From Epiperipatus broadwayi (taxonomy: Eukaryota > Onychophora > Udeonychophora > Euonychophora > Peripatidae): a DNA stretch of 64,000 nt. Location: assembly GCA_028023455.1 (NCBI GenBank), contig JAQFVV010000980.1:1-64000 (forward strand). The letters run 5' to 3'. Shown one piece after another: positions 49,660 to 60,104 of the stretch. The translations under genes and the position numbers were made by a program. The notes under the pieces are model-generated. The model was not told the DNA's origin and made no database searches. It saw only the letters and a program-made list of their open reading frames with translations. How positions within the stretch are numbered: position 1 is the stretch's first letter; each line of letters opens with the position of its first letter.

Positions 49660-51890
49660 AATGTGATATCATTGAATGTTATAGTTCTGAAAGAGACAAT
49701 CAAAGTTTTATAAATAAATGCATATAAGAAGAAAAATTTGTAAAGAATAGAAAAAAAAGATTTTATAGAAATTTCTTTAATAAAAACAGTGCAAAAAAAT
49801 GAAAAATTTAGCAAATTGTGCATCTTGAAAATATAAATTAAAGTTAATAAATAAGTTATAGATGAATATAGAAAAACTACATCAGGAATACTATATGCAT
49901 TAATAGGTGACAATATTGTCTAGATCTCAGCAGCACATGTTACTGGTTTTTCTAAATAAAAAAAATGTTTGTTGCATTTAATTGTTGTATTACTGATTAC
50001 AATAATAAATACACATGGCTGAAACAACAAATAAAAGAGTTCTATGTTGCAAAATATTTAAAACCAGTTAAGAAATTAAAAAGTGCAACAAATTATAAAC
50101 ACAACAAAATACAATGGGATTACAAACTATAGTACATTTTGTTCTAAGCCCTCCTTGTATTATATAGCATATAATAGCTTATTTTATTGGCAAACATTGA
50201 TTACAATAGGATACATATTGTTTATTGGACTGTAAGGGTATACTATTTTTCAATGTCTAGATATACATAATGCAGATGTTTATATATATTGAACCGGGGC
50301 AGTTAATAGCAATATTATTCAATTGGGTTTAAACACCTTTTAACATAATTTTTAATTTATATTTTTAATATTACATGAACAGACTGGCCCTTCAATCAGA
50401 GGGGAGAATATCATTGATAGCATAGCCATCAATGATACCCACAGTCAGATTGAGCTATGCAAAGCATAACACAATCACATTTCCAGACTGTGGCCCACCT
50501 TGACTGCTAGATTCAAATTTCTGCCATCCAAAGCATTTTATTTGTTTTGAGGATCAACCTCATGTGCTAGCCAATCATAAGTTATATAATCAGCATGCTT
50601 CATATGACATGGACACAATCCAGTACTTCAAATATCCCACGACTAGCTCATACTCTTAAATCAGGGTCCAGCACATTTACTTTATTCATAAAATAACTCT
50701 ACACTAATTTACTTGTGATGTAAGTAACAAGAGAAAAGAGAAAATAGACAAAATAATAATTAGAGCAAACATTAATATTTATTTATGCACACATATATTT
50801 AACATACTTATAACAATAATAAATTTGACACAAGAAAATATAAATGACTTCTGGCTATAGTTATAATAGTCTGTTAATTAAAGTTAATTTAAAATAACGA
50901 GTCCAGACTGTGATCAGAATACATTGAAACGTATCTTTACCTAGATTTTCATGATTGTCAGTTTCCAACTGGATGGCTTTTTGGTTTCCATCAATGGTTC
51001 CAGGACTTGTTTCCATTCTTTGTGTTGATAATGGGAAGGAGAGAGATTAGTGGCAGCATTAATTCACTATCTAGATATTTGTTTTGGGCATTGGTTCAGA
51101 CAAGCACAGTTGATTTGGCAGAGCATTGGAGTTTCAGTAATGCATGTTGCTGTTTTAGTGGCATCTGCACTAAAGTGGTCCACAACAATAATAACTAGTC
51201 TGCTTCTGCACTTAAAGTTCTTCAAACTCTGACTCTGCATTTTGAATTCTATTCATAATGATAGCAATAATACGAACCCGACTGATGAATGATCTAGCAG
51301 ATTGTAGCCCCGATTGAAGAACAAGAGCCAAATTGCTCTTTATATACTTTTTTCTACCATTGTTCTAATTTCTTGTCATTATTTTTAATTTTGATCTTAA
51401 GTCCATTTTTTGATTATTTTTATATTTATGTTTTAATTTAATCTTTGCTTAGATTAAATCTATCTTGCCAATAAGATAGTTTACAGTTTTTTAATTAATT
51501 CAACTATTGATTTTTATTTTATTATCAATCTGAAATCTTATAAACTAATTAATTACATTTTGGAAAGTTTTTTTAATATTTATTTTTACAGACTAATTTT
51601 TAGTCTGATTTTATATTGGCTTATTTTATGCATTATAAAAGGAGTTTTTTTTACAAAGAGACATAAAAAAAAGTTTAAAATCTTTTCTCTAATTCTTCTT
51701 TAAATTTCTCCCCCAGCCCACTTTTTAACAAATAGTTTTATTATATTTTAAAATCAAAATGACCCATGTGTTACTTTTATTTTTACAAGTTTGCATTTTA
51801 AAATCTATTTTAAAAACATACTATATTTTTCTACTTTCATTTTTAATAATTTAATCATTTATTTTTAAATGAAAGATATGTAACATGAGC
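49660..51890. other. spacer with two GC-richer unassigned blocks
   Basis: 50385-50690 and 50900-51320 are visibly less AT-rich and likely old repeats. A CTGATGAATGATCTAGC at 51281 looks like a ribozyme core whose GAAA partner is lost. The overlapping 60-63-codon frames near 51007-51232 match nothing I know. Confidence 0.4.
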
Positions 51891-51896
51891 TATATA

Positions 51897-51952
51897 TGTG
51901 CACCTGGCAACATATACATATATATGTGCACCTGGCAACATGTATATATATA
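51897..51952. repeat. 28-bp tandem duplication
   Basis: GTGCACCTGGCAACAT occurs twice, 28 bp apart, with TATATACATATATAT between, ending in TA runs. Confidence 0.85.
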
Positions 51953-52040
51953 TATATGCTAGAGGTACAATATATATATATATACAAATAAAATATCCAT
52001 TAATTAAAAAACTATTGCAATAACAATAAAAATAACAGTG

Positions 52041-52100
52041 AAATTAGAAAATATAAGATTCTGATGAAAATTGCTGGGGCAATTGAAACTGTAAACTGAA
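52041..52100 (+). ncRNA. candidate hammerhead ribozyme
   Basis: CTGATGA (52061-52067) is followed by a perfect 6-bp helix II, AATTGC-tggg-GCAATT, and then GAAA at exactly the required place. A C and a GTA triplet follow, as in minimal helix III versions. Core and helix II are therefore ideal, but the stem I strands (AAGATT and AACTGAAG) pair poorly. It may be a remnant or chance. Confidence 0.45.
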
Positions 52101-52184
52101 GAGAAAAGTGGATAATAAAGCATTGTAAAAGTAATAAAGTGTTTCATCAATTGATTATTATATAACAATAAAAATAATGGTAAT

Positions 52185-52312
52185 TACCTATTATATACAG
52201 TCTTTCAATCCGCACTTTCGGTGAATTCCTTAACCACCTCAGGTTAAGGAATTAACTGATAGTACTTTTGCAGATTGAAAGACTGTATATAATAGTTAAT
52301 TACCATTATATT
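52185..52312. repeat. 130-bp hairpin MITE
   Basis: Left arm TATTATATACAGTCTTTCAA and right arm TTGAAAGACTGTATATAATA are exact complements. Outer AATGGTAATTA and TTAATTACCATT also pair. An inner stem AATTCCTTAACC/GGTTAAGGAATT folds the centre. There is no coding capacity. The low divergence of the outer arms suggests a fairly recent insertion or arm conversion. Confidence 0.85.
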
Positions 52313-52611
52313 TATTATTTTTATTATATATATAATATGCATATATAAATTAAAATTATAATATAAACAAAATTTGTAAAAAATGATAATAATATGATTA
52401 TTAATAATAAATTGTGGAAACACATTTACATATATTTTACTGTGTATTTATTTATATCTTCACTGAAGCAATAAAAATAATAAGAAAATAACTAACTCCT
52501 ACTACATTTACATTTTTAAACTAAATAATGAAATATGTGAATAATATTTCTGTAATATAATTTTCACTATACCACTTTCATGCAAAGTAGGAATTGGTTG
52601 CTATCTACTTT

Positions 52612-52912
52612 TTACCCCTGAGAGGAGTGAAATTATAAACATATGACCAATGACATGTGAAAAAGATGTATGATTCAAAAATGCACATTTTATGCTGAAC
52701 CAGGATCCATCAATTATTACAGATCATAATCTTTTATACATAATTGGCTATTTATATATATTGAGCAATGATAAAGGTATGTATGTATAAGAGATTGTGA
52801 TTTGGGCCAACTGATGAATGATAGTTCAGCATTAAATGTGCATCCTGGAGATCATACATCTTTTTCACATATCTTTGGTCATACATTTATGATTACAGCC
52901 CTCTACAAGGTG
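52612..52912. repeat. 300-bp palindrome with degenerate hammerheads in both arms
   Basis: Arms 52612-52740 and 52780-52912 are imperfect reverse complements (for example GTGAAAAAGATGTATGAT on the left and its complement on the right). In the right arm (+) CTGATGA (52811-52817) is followed by ATG...CAT, then TAAA instead of GAAA, helix III ATG-tg-CAT and cleavage base C. The left arm (-) reads TTGATGG, then the same CAGCAT, AAAATG-tg-CAT and T. Both keep helix III but have core substitutions. The ribozymes point outward from the centre. Confidence 0.7.
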
Positions 52913-52914
52913 TT

Positions 52915-54515
52915 AAGAGCAGAGAGAAAACAGTCCTTACTTTACATAAAAGTAGTATAGTAAAAATTTACTCTACAGAAATATTATTCATTAAGTGCAT
53001 AATCTTTAATCTAATTAATGTAAAATATCTGATTTTCATTGTTATTAAATATACTCTGGTTGATAGTCTTTTTTTCAATAACTTTTTTCTTTTATAGAAA
53101 CATAATAGTGGTGGGTTATCAAGAAATTAGAATTTCCAATTGTTTTAAAGTTTTTAAATCAGTATCAACTTTTAGTACGTTGTAAAATTTTGTAAAACAT
53201 TTTAGCATTACATTCAGAAAATATTCTATTATGTAAAATACCTCACATCAAATTCAGAAAGGATAATAAAGAGAGAATAAAATAAATGTGCTTTCAACAT
53301 AAACTAAAGAAATGCTTTCAATATATACAATCATGTATAACAATCCAAGGTGGAAAACAGCTATTGCTTATTGAAAATTTTATTTACAATTTTTTTAAAC
53401 ACAATTGCATATGGCATTCAGCAAATGAAAAATGGCTGCTGAAATATAGTAAAATTTGTCAATTTTAATGAGGTTTTTTGTTTATTTATTTATATTTTTA
53501 ACATATAATTGAAGTCATATTGTTAGACACAGTGTAATTCATGGCTACACTGTATCTTCTTTAGGTTCATATTACACTTGCTTTATTTTAATACTTATTT
53601 GTAATCCATTATCAACCTTTCATATATAGCTATGCGATCAAGAAATTCTTAAAAAGAAATCATCATCACAATTACAAAAAAGGTATTTTTATGCCTCTGA
53701 AGATTAAAATATAACTTGTTTTTCCTCCCTCACATTTTTTCAAAAATAATAAGTAATACACAAAGTCATAAGAAATTTTTATCTATATCAATTCAGTATC
53801 AGTGCAACTATTTGTAAATATTGTTTGCTTTTATTTTGAAGTACTCATATCTAATCTTAATCCTTTTTTAAATCATCAATCAATTTCTTTCTGCTTCTCT
53901 TTCATTCTTTCTAGCTTATCATTTTATATTTCTCATTATCTTTTTTAACTTATTACTTTTAAAACTATTTTGATATTTTTATTTTATCTTTATTATTTTT
54001 TAATTCATTATTTTAATATTCCGTTTTATTTTTTTCATTTTTCAGCAAACTCACACCTAAATAAATTTAATAATATTATTGTATTATTTTTATATTTGTG
54101 TATAAAATGGAGTGCACATTCACATATATATAATATTTTTCACTTACATTGTTAAAGTTCGTGAATTTAGTGTAATTATAAATTTATTGTGTGTGCTTAC
54201 TGTTGAAATTTATTATTTTTTAATCATAGTTCGACAAGAATTGTAAAATGAAATAGTAAAAAAAAAGAGAGCAAAAAAAAAATTAATATAAAATTTTTTT
54301 AATGTTATTGTGAAGTTAAAAATAACAATGTTAAAAAAAAAAAAAGACATTAGACTGGATTACTTTCTAACTAGACAAATGTTACACATTAAAATTAAAA
54401 CGTCCACATTTTAAAGAATTAATAATAATAAAACTTTTTTAACAATATGCGTGTGTATATATATATAATTTTCATGTTTATTAAGAACATTAATGTTTCA
54501 TATTAAAAAATATAT
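52915..54515. other. AT-rich spacer, nothing recognised
   Basis: Open frames at 53286-53468 and 53970-54155 are compositional. No repeat boundaries seen. Confidence 0.5.
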
Positions 54516-54518
54516 GTC

Positions 54519-54620
54519 TTGCGTTGTTAGCCGAGAGGTATCGCAACTGCCATGCAAGCAAGTAGTTGGTTGCAGACGGTTGTGGGATCGCGTCCCGGCC
54601 GATGCTATGACACATGGAAA
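54519..54620 (+). mobile_element. tRNA-derived SINE, family 1
   Basis: GTTAGCCGAGAGGTATCGCA (A-box region), TAGTTGGTTGCAGACGG, a B box GGGATCGCGTCCC and the signature GCCGATGCTATGACACATGG followed by an A run and (TA)n. It is the closest copy to what I take as the family consensus. A-rich/TA flanks hide any target duplication. Confidence 0.88.
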
Positions 54621-54834
54621 AAAAAAATATATATATATATATTTAAGCACGGTTGTATTATTAATGAATTCTTTGGTGTAGTTTAGTGGAAGGGAAAACT
54701 CACTGATAATGGTTCCAGGATCGCGTGTGTGTGTGTGTACATGTCTATGATTTTTATAGCTACCAGTTACATTCTGCCTCAAATTAAAAAAATATTTACA
54801 GACATATGTATATTAAAACTGAATCTTTCATAGC

Positions 54835-54912
54835 TCTGTGCAGTTTAATGCAATGGTGAATGGTGCTTTCAGAATTAAAGATTTCAGGATCGATTCTTAT
54901 CTTTAAAAAACT
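54835..54912 (+). mobile_element. tRNA-derived SINE remnant
   Basis: AGTTTAATGCAATGGTGAAT resembles an A box and AGGATCGATTCTTA a B box with the right spacing of about 40 bp. It is unrelated in sequence to family 1. Only one copy was seen. Confidence 0.45.
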
Positions 54913-55104
54913 GAATTCAGATTAATTGAAGGAACAATTCAATGTTACATTCCATTACTATGTTTCTCGCATGTCATACATTAATTAATAATCATATAAA
55001 ACAGGCAAAACTCACTATATATATATTGCCACACACAGCAAGCTAGAGTAATCAATGGATGCCAGAAGGCTTGTGCATAAAATCCCCATCTAGTGCCTAC
55101 TCAT

Positions 55105-55151
55105 CCAATATCCCCAGACTAGTTTCTGGCTTATGACCTTCGTCAGTGAGG
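55105..55151 (-). ncRNA. hammerhead ribozyme, left arm, one core change
   Basis: Minus strand: CCTCA, CTGACGA (T-to-C in the core, 55146-55140), helix II region GGTC-ataa-GCC with an extra A, GAAA, C-ta-G and the triplet GTC, then TGGGGATATTG. The core change and one mismatch in helix II suggest reduced or lost activity compared with its partner. Confidence 0.65.
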
Positions 55152-55196
55152 GGCCTTGGATCTGAGAGCACTGCACCTAGATCTTAAGATCTAATG

Positions 55197-55247
55197 CAAT
55201 CCTCCACTGATGAAGGCCATAAGCCAGAAACTAGTCTGGGGATATTG
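55197..55247 (+). ncRNA. hammerhead ribozyme, right arm, intact core
   Basis: Stem I strand CAATCCTCCA, core CTGATGA (55207-55213), helix II GGC-cataa-GCC with an extra A, core GAAA (55227-55230), minimal helix III C-ta-G, triplet GTC (55234-55236) as cleavage site. The returning stem I strand TGGGGATATTG pairs as CCTCCA/TGGGG and CAAT/ATTG. The tiny helix III is the form known from Penelope-like elements, where cleavage is thought to need dimers. Two facing copies in one palindrome would suit that. Every invariant base is present. Confidence 0.8.
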
Positions 55248-55359
55248 GATGAGTAGGCACTAGATGGGGATTTTATGCACAAGCCTTCTGGCATCCATTG
55301 ATTACTCTAGCTTGCTGTGTGTAGCAATATATATAGTGAGTGTTGCCTGTTTTAACAAC

Positions 55360-56190
55360 AGTTATACACAAGCATAAGAGGTGGTGGTCATGTGATGTTT
55401 ATTGGCTTAATAATCATATAACTTTTTTACTAGTCCTTCATCATGCTTAAGTGTACAAAAATTTTAATTGAAGCACAATATTTAAGAAAATTAAAGTATA
55501 AAACATTGTATTACAAAAATCTCAGTCAGACAACATTATAAAAATATATATTGTTTTTTACACTTACTGTAACAAAAAAATCATTTTATTATAACTTGAA
55601 TGCCTCTTTACACTTGTTCTATCCTTACCTCCACTTTGATAGTGATACATATTGTCTTCTTATAGATTTCTTAATGCAAAGCCTTTTTTTTTTTGTCATT
55701 TTAGATCCTCCATGGATATCCAGTTACTGTGATGTTTTGAGAATCTATTATTATCCAGACCATTTATATATCTATATTAAATTTGTATTTGCTATTATTC
55801 ATACTGTTTCTTTTATTTTTATTTATTGCTTAATGTCTTTGTTTTTAATTATGTCCTAAAATTCTATACATTTTTTAAATTACAATCATTTCCACAGATT
55901 TAGATGTGTTTTTTTTAATTCTTTACAGTCATTCTCTATGCAATAAAGTATTAAATGGATAGATTTTCTTGTATTCTTTTATTTCATTTCAAAATATTTT
56001 GTTTATACATTATATGCCTTTGTTGACATTAAACTCAATTAACCACAACTTGTCATTCTTAGACTTCAAACATATAGTTAAAGTCATTATAAAATAATGT
56101 AAATGACCAAATGTTTGCAACCAACAAGTTGTTTAAAAATTATTTAAGATTTTTTGTATGAATGTAGGGTATCAAAATATTAAATACAAT
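55360..56190. other. spacer, no gene recognised
   Basis: A 102-codon frame (55551-55859) is rich in F, Y, L and I with no motif. The composition explains it. Confidence 0.45.
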
Positions 56191-56196
56191 AATATA

Positions 56197-56250
56197 ACAA
56201 CAACAACAATAATGATGATGATGATGATGATAATAATAATTATTATTATT
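56197..56250. repeat. compound (AAC)n-(ATG)n-(ATA)n-(ATT)n microsatellite
   Basis: Short blocks of four trinucleotide motifs follow one another. The tract lies about 290 bp beyond the stop of the minus-strand LINE frame (56537), so it may descend from that LINE's 3' tail. Confidence 0.8.
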
Positions 56251-57339
56251 CTTCAATTTAATTTATTAAGCATGAAACAACAAACTAGTGACAATCCAAT
56301 TATCGTACAGCTTTTACAAACCAAGTATTAGTTGACATTGTTTTAAAAAATTACTTGATAATTCAAATTAAATATATCAACATTCAAAAATATCTTCTTT
56401 TAAAATATAAGCATTGTAATCATAGCAGAATTCTTATAAACATTATGATTATATTTTTTAATGTAATAAATTACTATTTCTAGTTATATTAGGAATTCTA
56501 TAATATATATTATGAACAAATACATATACATCAAATTCACATAAAACAATTTTTCTTAAAAATATTACAATCATTCAACATTTTTCTTTTCATAAGATAT
56601 GTTTCACAATCTAAAGGTAATTCTAAACTTACGTACTTAAAGTATTTCTCCATTATATTCTGCAGTCGTTCCTCATAAAATTTTGTGTTAGAATTCCAAA
56701 CAACAGAACAATAATTAATTATAGGTACAAGCATTACATAAAATAAATAAATGCAAGATTGTCTATGTAAAACAGTTTTTGACCTTGCTATAATCCCAGT
56801 AATCTTATTACATTTAAGAATAATTTCATTAAGGTGGGTCAAAAAAGACCATTATTATTAAACCAAACACCTAAATCCTTTATCCTATTTTTTTTTAAAA
56901 TATCAATATTATTTACAGCAGCATTTTTTAAACTGTTGGTCACACATTTGGGGTCATGAAGCAAAAAGTTGGGGTCATAAAAATTTAATTCAGATACACG
57001 AATTTAAAAAAATATTAGTCTCAATCCCTTCATTTTCTTTAATATATTACATTTTCTGTACAGCACAATTATAAAATCGTAATGATGGCCAAGTTGAGCT
57101 GTAAATTATATTTACACATTGAAAAATAACACTAAATGCATCATAATAGTGGTGTCACATTGCAATATCAGCATATAAGTTATTTCAGAATCAAAATATA
57201 TGCTGCAGTGGTGAGAATAAGGTTGGCACCACTGTGATTATATAATGCATTTCTGGTCAAGTTATTTGTTTTGGTTTTATTTCAACAAGTCTCCACATTG
57301 CAAGAACAATACAATATTAAACATCACATGATCACCATC

Positions 57340-57578
57340 TCTATACTAGCACATAATTGTTGTAAACAAAGGCAAAACTCTCCATACAGTAGTGCCACCC
57401 TGTGCCAAACAGAGTAATCAATGGATGCCTGCCAGAAACTAGTCTGGGGATATTGGATGAGTAGGCACTAGATAGGGATTTTATGCACAAGCCTTCTGGC
57501 ATCCATTGATTACTCTGTTTAGCATAGGGTGGCACTACTGTATGGAGAGTTTTGCCTTTGTTTACAACAATACAATAT
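57340..57578. repeat. 240-bp palindrome, short relative of the 55.0-kb palindrome
   Basis: The outer arms, starting TTGTTGTAAACAAAGGCAAA and ending with the complement, pair through AGTAGTGCCACCCT and GAGTAATCAATGGATGCC. The centre keeps one direction only of the ribozyme-side sequence: GCCAGAAACTAGTCTGGGGA and GTAGGCACTAGATAGGGATT, as at 55.22 kb. The CTGATGA half is missing, so the ribozyme is dead. It is nested in the hAT element and therefore younger than it. Confidence 0.85.
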
Positions 57579-57954
57579 TGTATTTTACTATTTTACTCTA
57601 CTAAGGTTAATATTTATTTGAATAAATATTATAAAAAATGTTATTTTATATATATATAAATGTTAGTATACTTTTTTCTCACTTTTTTATTCAAAATTTA
57701 TCCTATTAGTTATTATAGAAATTTATTTTTTATTTGAAACTTATTGTCATTTATTTATTAACAAGTAAAAACATATTCCTATTTTTTAAACTTAACAGGT
57801 AATTTATAATTGATTTATTGATATTCTTTAAATATTAAAAAATAAAACATACAGGGATACTAAAAAATAGAACATACGGGAGTAAATGTACTGTTATTTT
57901 ATTTATATTTTAGGATAAAAATACTTTTTACCCATGTATAAATAGTTGAACTTG

Positions 57955-59790
57955 AATGCCAAATGTAATGATGCAGATGGCAATGCTACAAAGTCTCTTC
58001 AAGCTGGATCTTGTAATCAGAAAGAGTCATCTAAGATGTGAAAAAGAAAATATGATGAGACATTTCTTCAAATTTGCTTTACGTTCAACAACTGTGATGG
58101 TAATGAACAACCTCTTTGTTTAATTTGCAATAATGTTTTGTCTATGGAGAGTATAAAACCATCAAAATTAAAAAGGCATTTTGAATCCAAGCATTCTTCA
58201 TATGTCAATAAACCAAAGGAATATTTCGAACGACTGTTAAAAACTTCAAATAAAGAAAAACAATATTTTTTGAAAAATTTATAACTGTTAATAAAAAATA
58301 CTTATTTGCATCATATGTGATTGCTAAAAATAAAAAGCCACACACCATTGGAGAAGATCTTATATTATCTGCTGCTATTAAAATGATAGAAATACTTCAT
58401 GGAAGTAAATATGGTGATAAAATTTGAAAAATTCCTTTGTCAAATGACACTGTCACTGATAGAATTTTTGAAATTAGCAATGACCAATTTGAACAACTTA
58501 TTACTAGACTTAAAGAAAGCCAAATATTTACAATTCAGTTGGATGAAACAACTGATATTTCAAAAATAGCTCAATTATTAGTATATGTCAGATATATTTA
58601 TAAAGAAAACATTGACAATGAATTGTTATTTTGTTGTTCTTTGGAAGAACATACAAGAGGGGAAGTCATATATAATAAAGTAGACAATTTTTTTTAAAAA
58701 CTGAATGTTTAGAATGAAAAAATTGCTTTGGAGTATGCACAAATGGTGCAAAAGCAATGACTGGTAAAAATATTGGTTTTAAATCATTTGTTAAAGCTTC
58801 TGGTAATCATGTAATTTTTACATACTGCCTGATCCATTGAGATGTCCTTGCAGTAAAAAAAATAGCAACAGAATTGAACAATGTGCTTCAGGATGCTGTC
58901 AAAATTATAAACTTTATTAAAAGCTGTGCCCTTAACAGCCATTTATTTTCAAATCTTTGTAAAGACATGGACTCTGAACACAAAAATTTATTATTACATG
59001 CAGAAGTAAGATGGGTGTCAAGAGGATTAAGTTTAAGAAGATTATTGTTATTAAAAGAAGAAATTATTGTATTTTTAACCAAACAAAAATCTGATCTTGC
59101 TGCTCTTTTTCAAAATGACTTATGGCTATCAAAGCTGTGCTATTTGTCTGATATTTTTGAGAAGCTATCTTAACTTGTCTCTTCAAGGGAAAAATAGCAA
59201 TATTTTTACTCCGAATGATAAAATTGAAGGTTTTATTAAAAAGATCAACATTTGGAAGAATAGGGTGGAAAATAATTCATTGGAAATGTTTTCCACTATT
59301 GACAATTTTATAATTGAAAAAAGTTATTGTAAAACTTTAATTGTAAAAATTATTATAGATCACTTAAAAAGCCTAAAAACACAGTTTTCCAAATACTTTA
59401 TATCAAATTTAAATTTCAAAAAGTTATCTTGGATTCAAGACCATTTTTGATTGATATTAATGAGATTAATCACCTGTCATATAAAGCCCAAGAGGAATTT
59501 GCTGAGCTATCGAGTGACTCAAACTTAAAACTTGACTTTTCACAAAAATCCTTGACTGAATTCTGGATCGGAGCCAGGACTTAATTTCCCACAATTTCTG
59601 AAATGGCATTAAATGTTCTTCTGCCATTTAGCACCACATACTTATGTTAAATTACTTTTTCAGATTTAATGTATATTAAATCCAAATATCATTCAATGCT
59701 GAAAAATGTTGAAGATGCTTTATGTTCAGCAATATCAAATATTTCACCAAGATTTAATTTATTATGCAGCAAAAAACAGCACATCTGTCT
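57955..59790 (+). pseudogene. hAT transposase pseudogene, BED finger (ZBED5-like)
   Basis: Order of domains in plus-strand frames: BED zinc finger, with EQPLCLICNNVLSMESIKPS then KLKRHFESKH (about 58105-58195). The 86-codon frame from 58437 follows, with IFTIQLDETTDISKIAQLLV, the first catalytic aspartate region. FGVCTNGAKAMTG (about 58730) is the CTDGAxxM motif with the acid changed to N. LLLHAEVRWVSRGLSLRRLL (about 58985) is the RW motif. The C-terminal dimerisation end is ALNVLLPFSTTYL (about 59605), with a stop where CE is expected, then IKSKYHSMLKNVEDALCSAI and ISPRFNLLCSKKQ. Several stops and frameshifts separate these blocks. Length and order match a full transposase of about 600 residues. 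The loss of one catalytic acid and the stop in the C-terminal motif make it inactive. Confidence 0.88.
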
Positions 59791-60104
59791 CATTAAACAT
59801 GATTTTCTTTCATTAATTTTTGTATACTTAAAACATCTACTTATTTTCATATGTATATTGTTTATCAATGAAATAAATTATTTGTGGAAATATTTATTTC
59901 CATATCTATTTTATATTTAATATCTGAGGTCGCAAAAAAATGTCGATGATAAAAAGGGATCGTGAATGAAAAAAGTTTAAGAAGCGCTGATCTACAGAGT
60001 ATTGAAAAAAACTGGGAAATGTTTTATTACAAAATGACATAACAAATGTTTTTTCAATATTAACAATCATCTGATTTTTTTACACCAAATCATAAATAAT
60101 AATA

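Larger units (their letters stand above)
54998..55354. repeat. long palindrome carrying two outward hammerhead ribozymes
   Basis: Arms 54998-55151 and 55203-55354 are near-perfect reverse complements of about 150 bp around a central segment of about 50 bp. Each arm runs from a hammerhead core outward through GGCACTAGATGGGGATTTTA, GCCTTCTGGCATCCATTGAT and CTAGCTTGCTGTGTG to a TA run and TTGCCTGTTTT. There is no open frame. A shorter relative lies at 57.34-57.58 kb. The layout matches the inverted 3' ends of the PLE insertions in this window. Near identity of the arms suggests a recent origin or gene conversion. Confidence 0.9.
56919..59989 (+). mobile_element. hAT element, 3.07 kb, with 8-bp target duplication
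   Basis: Terminal inverted repeats CAGCATTTTTTAAACT (left) and, inverted, CAGCGCTTCTTAAACT (right) fit the hAT type that starts CAGNG. Flanking 8-bp repeats ATTTACAG (56911-56918) and ATCTACAG (59990-59997) differ by one base. Subterminal GGGGTCATGAAG on the left and GGGATCGTGAATG on the right are also typical. The element encodes a decayed ZBED-like transposase and contains a nested palindrome at 57.34-57.58 kb. Confidence 0.9.
56537..60100 (-). pseudogene. Jockey/CR1-type LINE fragment split by a hAT element
   Basis: The 5' piece (60090-59990) reads KNQMIVNIEKTFVMSFCNKT then FPSFFQYSVD. After the hAT element, the 3' piece (56918-56537) continues NNIDILKKNRIKDLGVWFNN, then THLNEIILKCNKITGIIARS and IINYCSVVWN. 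These match the family's WxxxNxLxLNxxKTxxxxF, IKDLGVxxD, HIxxxxxKAxxxLGxIxR and LxYCSxVWNP motifs in order. Skipping the hAT and one duplication joins the two pieces in one frame, which confirms both calls. The endonuclease and the YADD part are missing, and one in-frame stop lies in each piece. Confidence 0.8.

Noticed and set aside
51007-51232. Overlapping 63- and 60-codon frames as an exon or small membrane protein
   Set aside because: Two overlapping frames of similar length, no recognisable motif, within a GC-richer block that looks like an old repeat.
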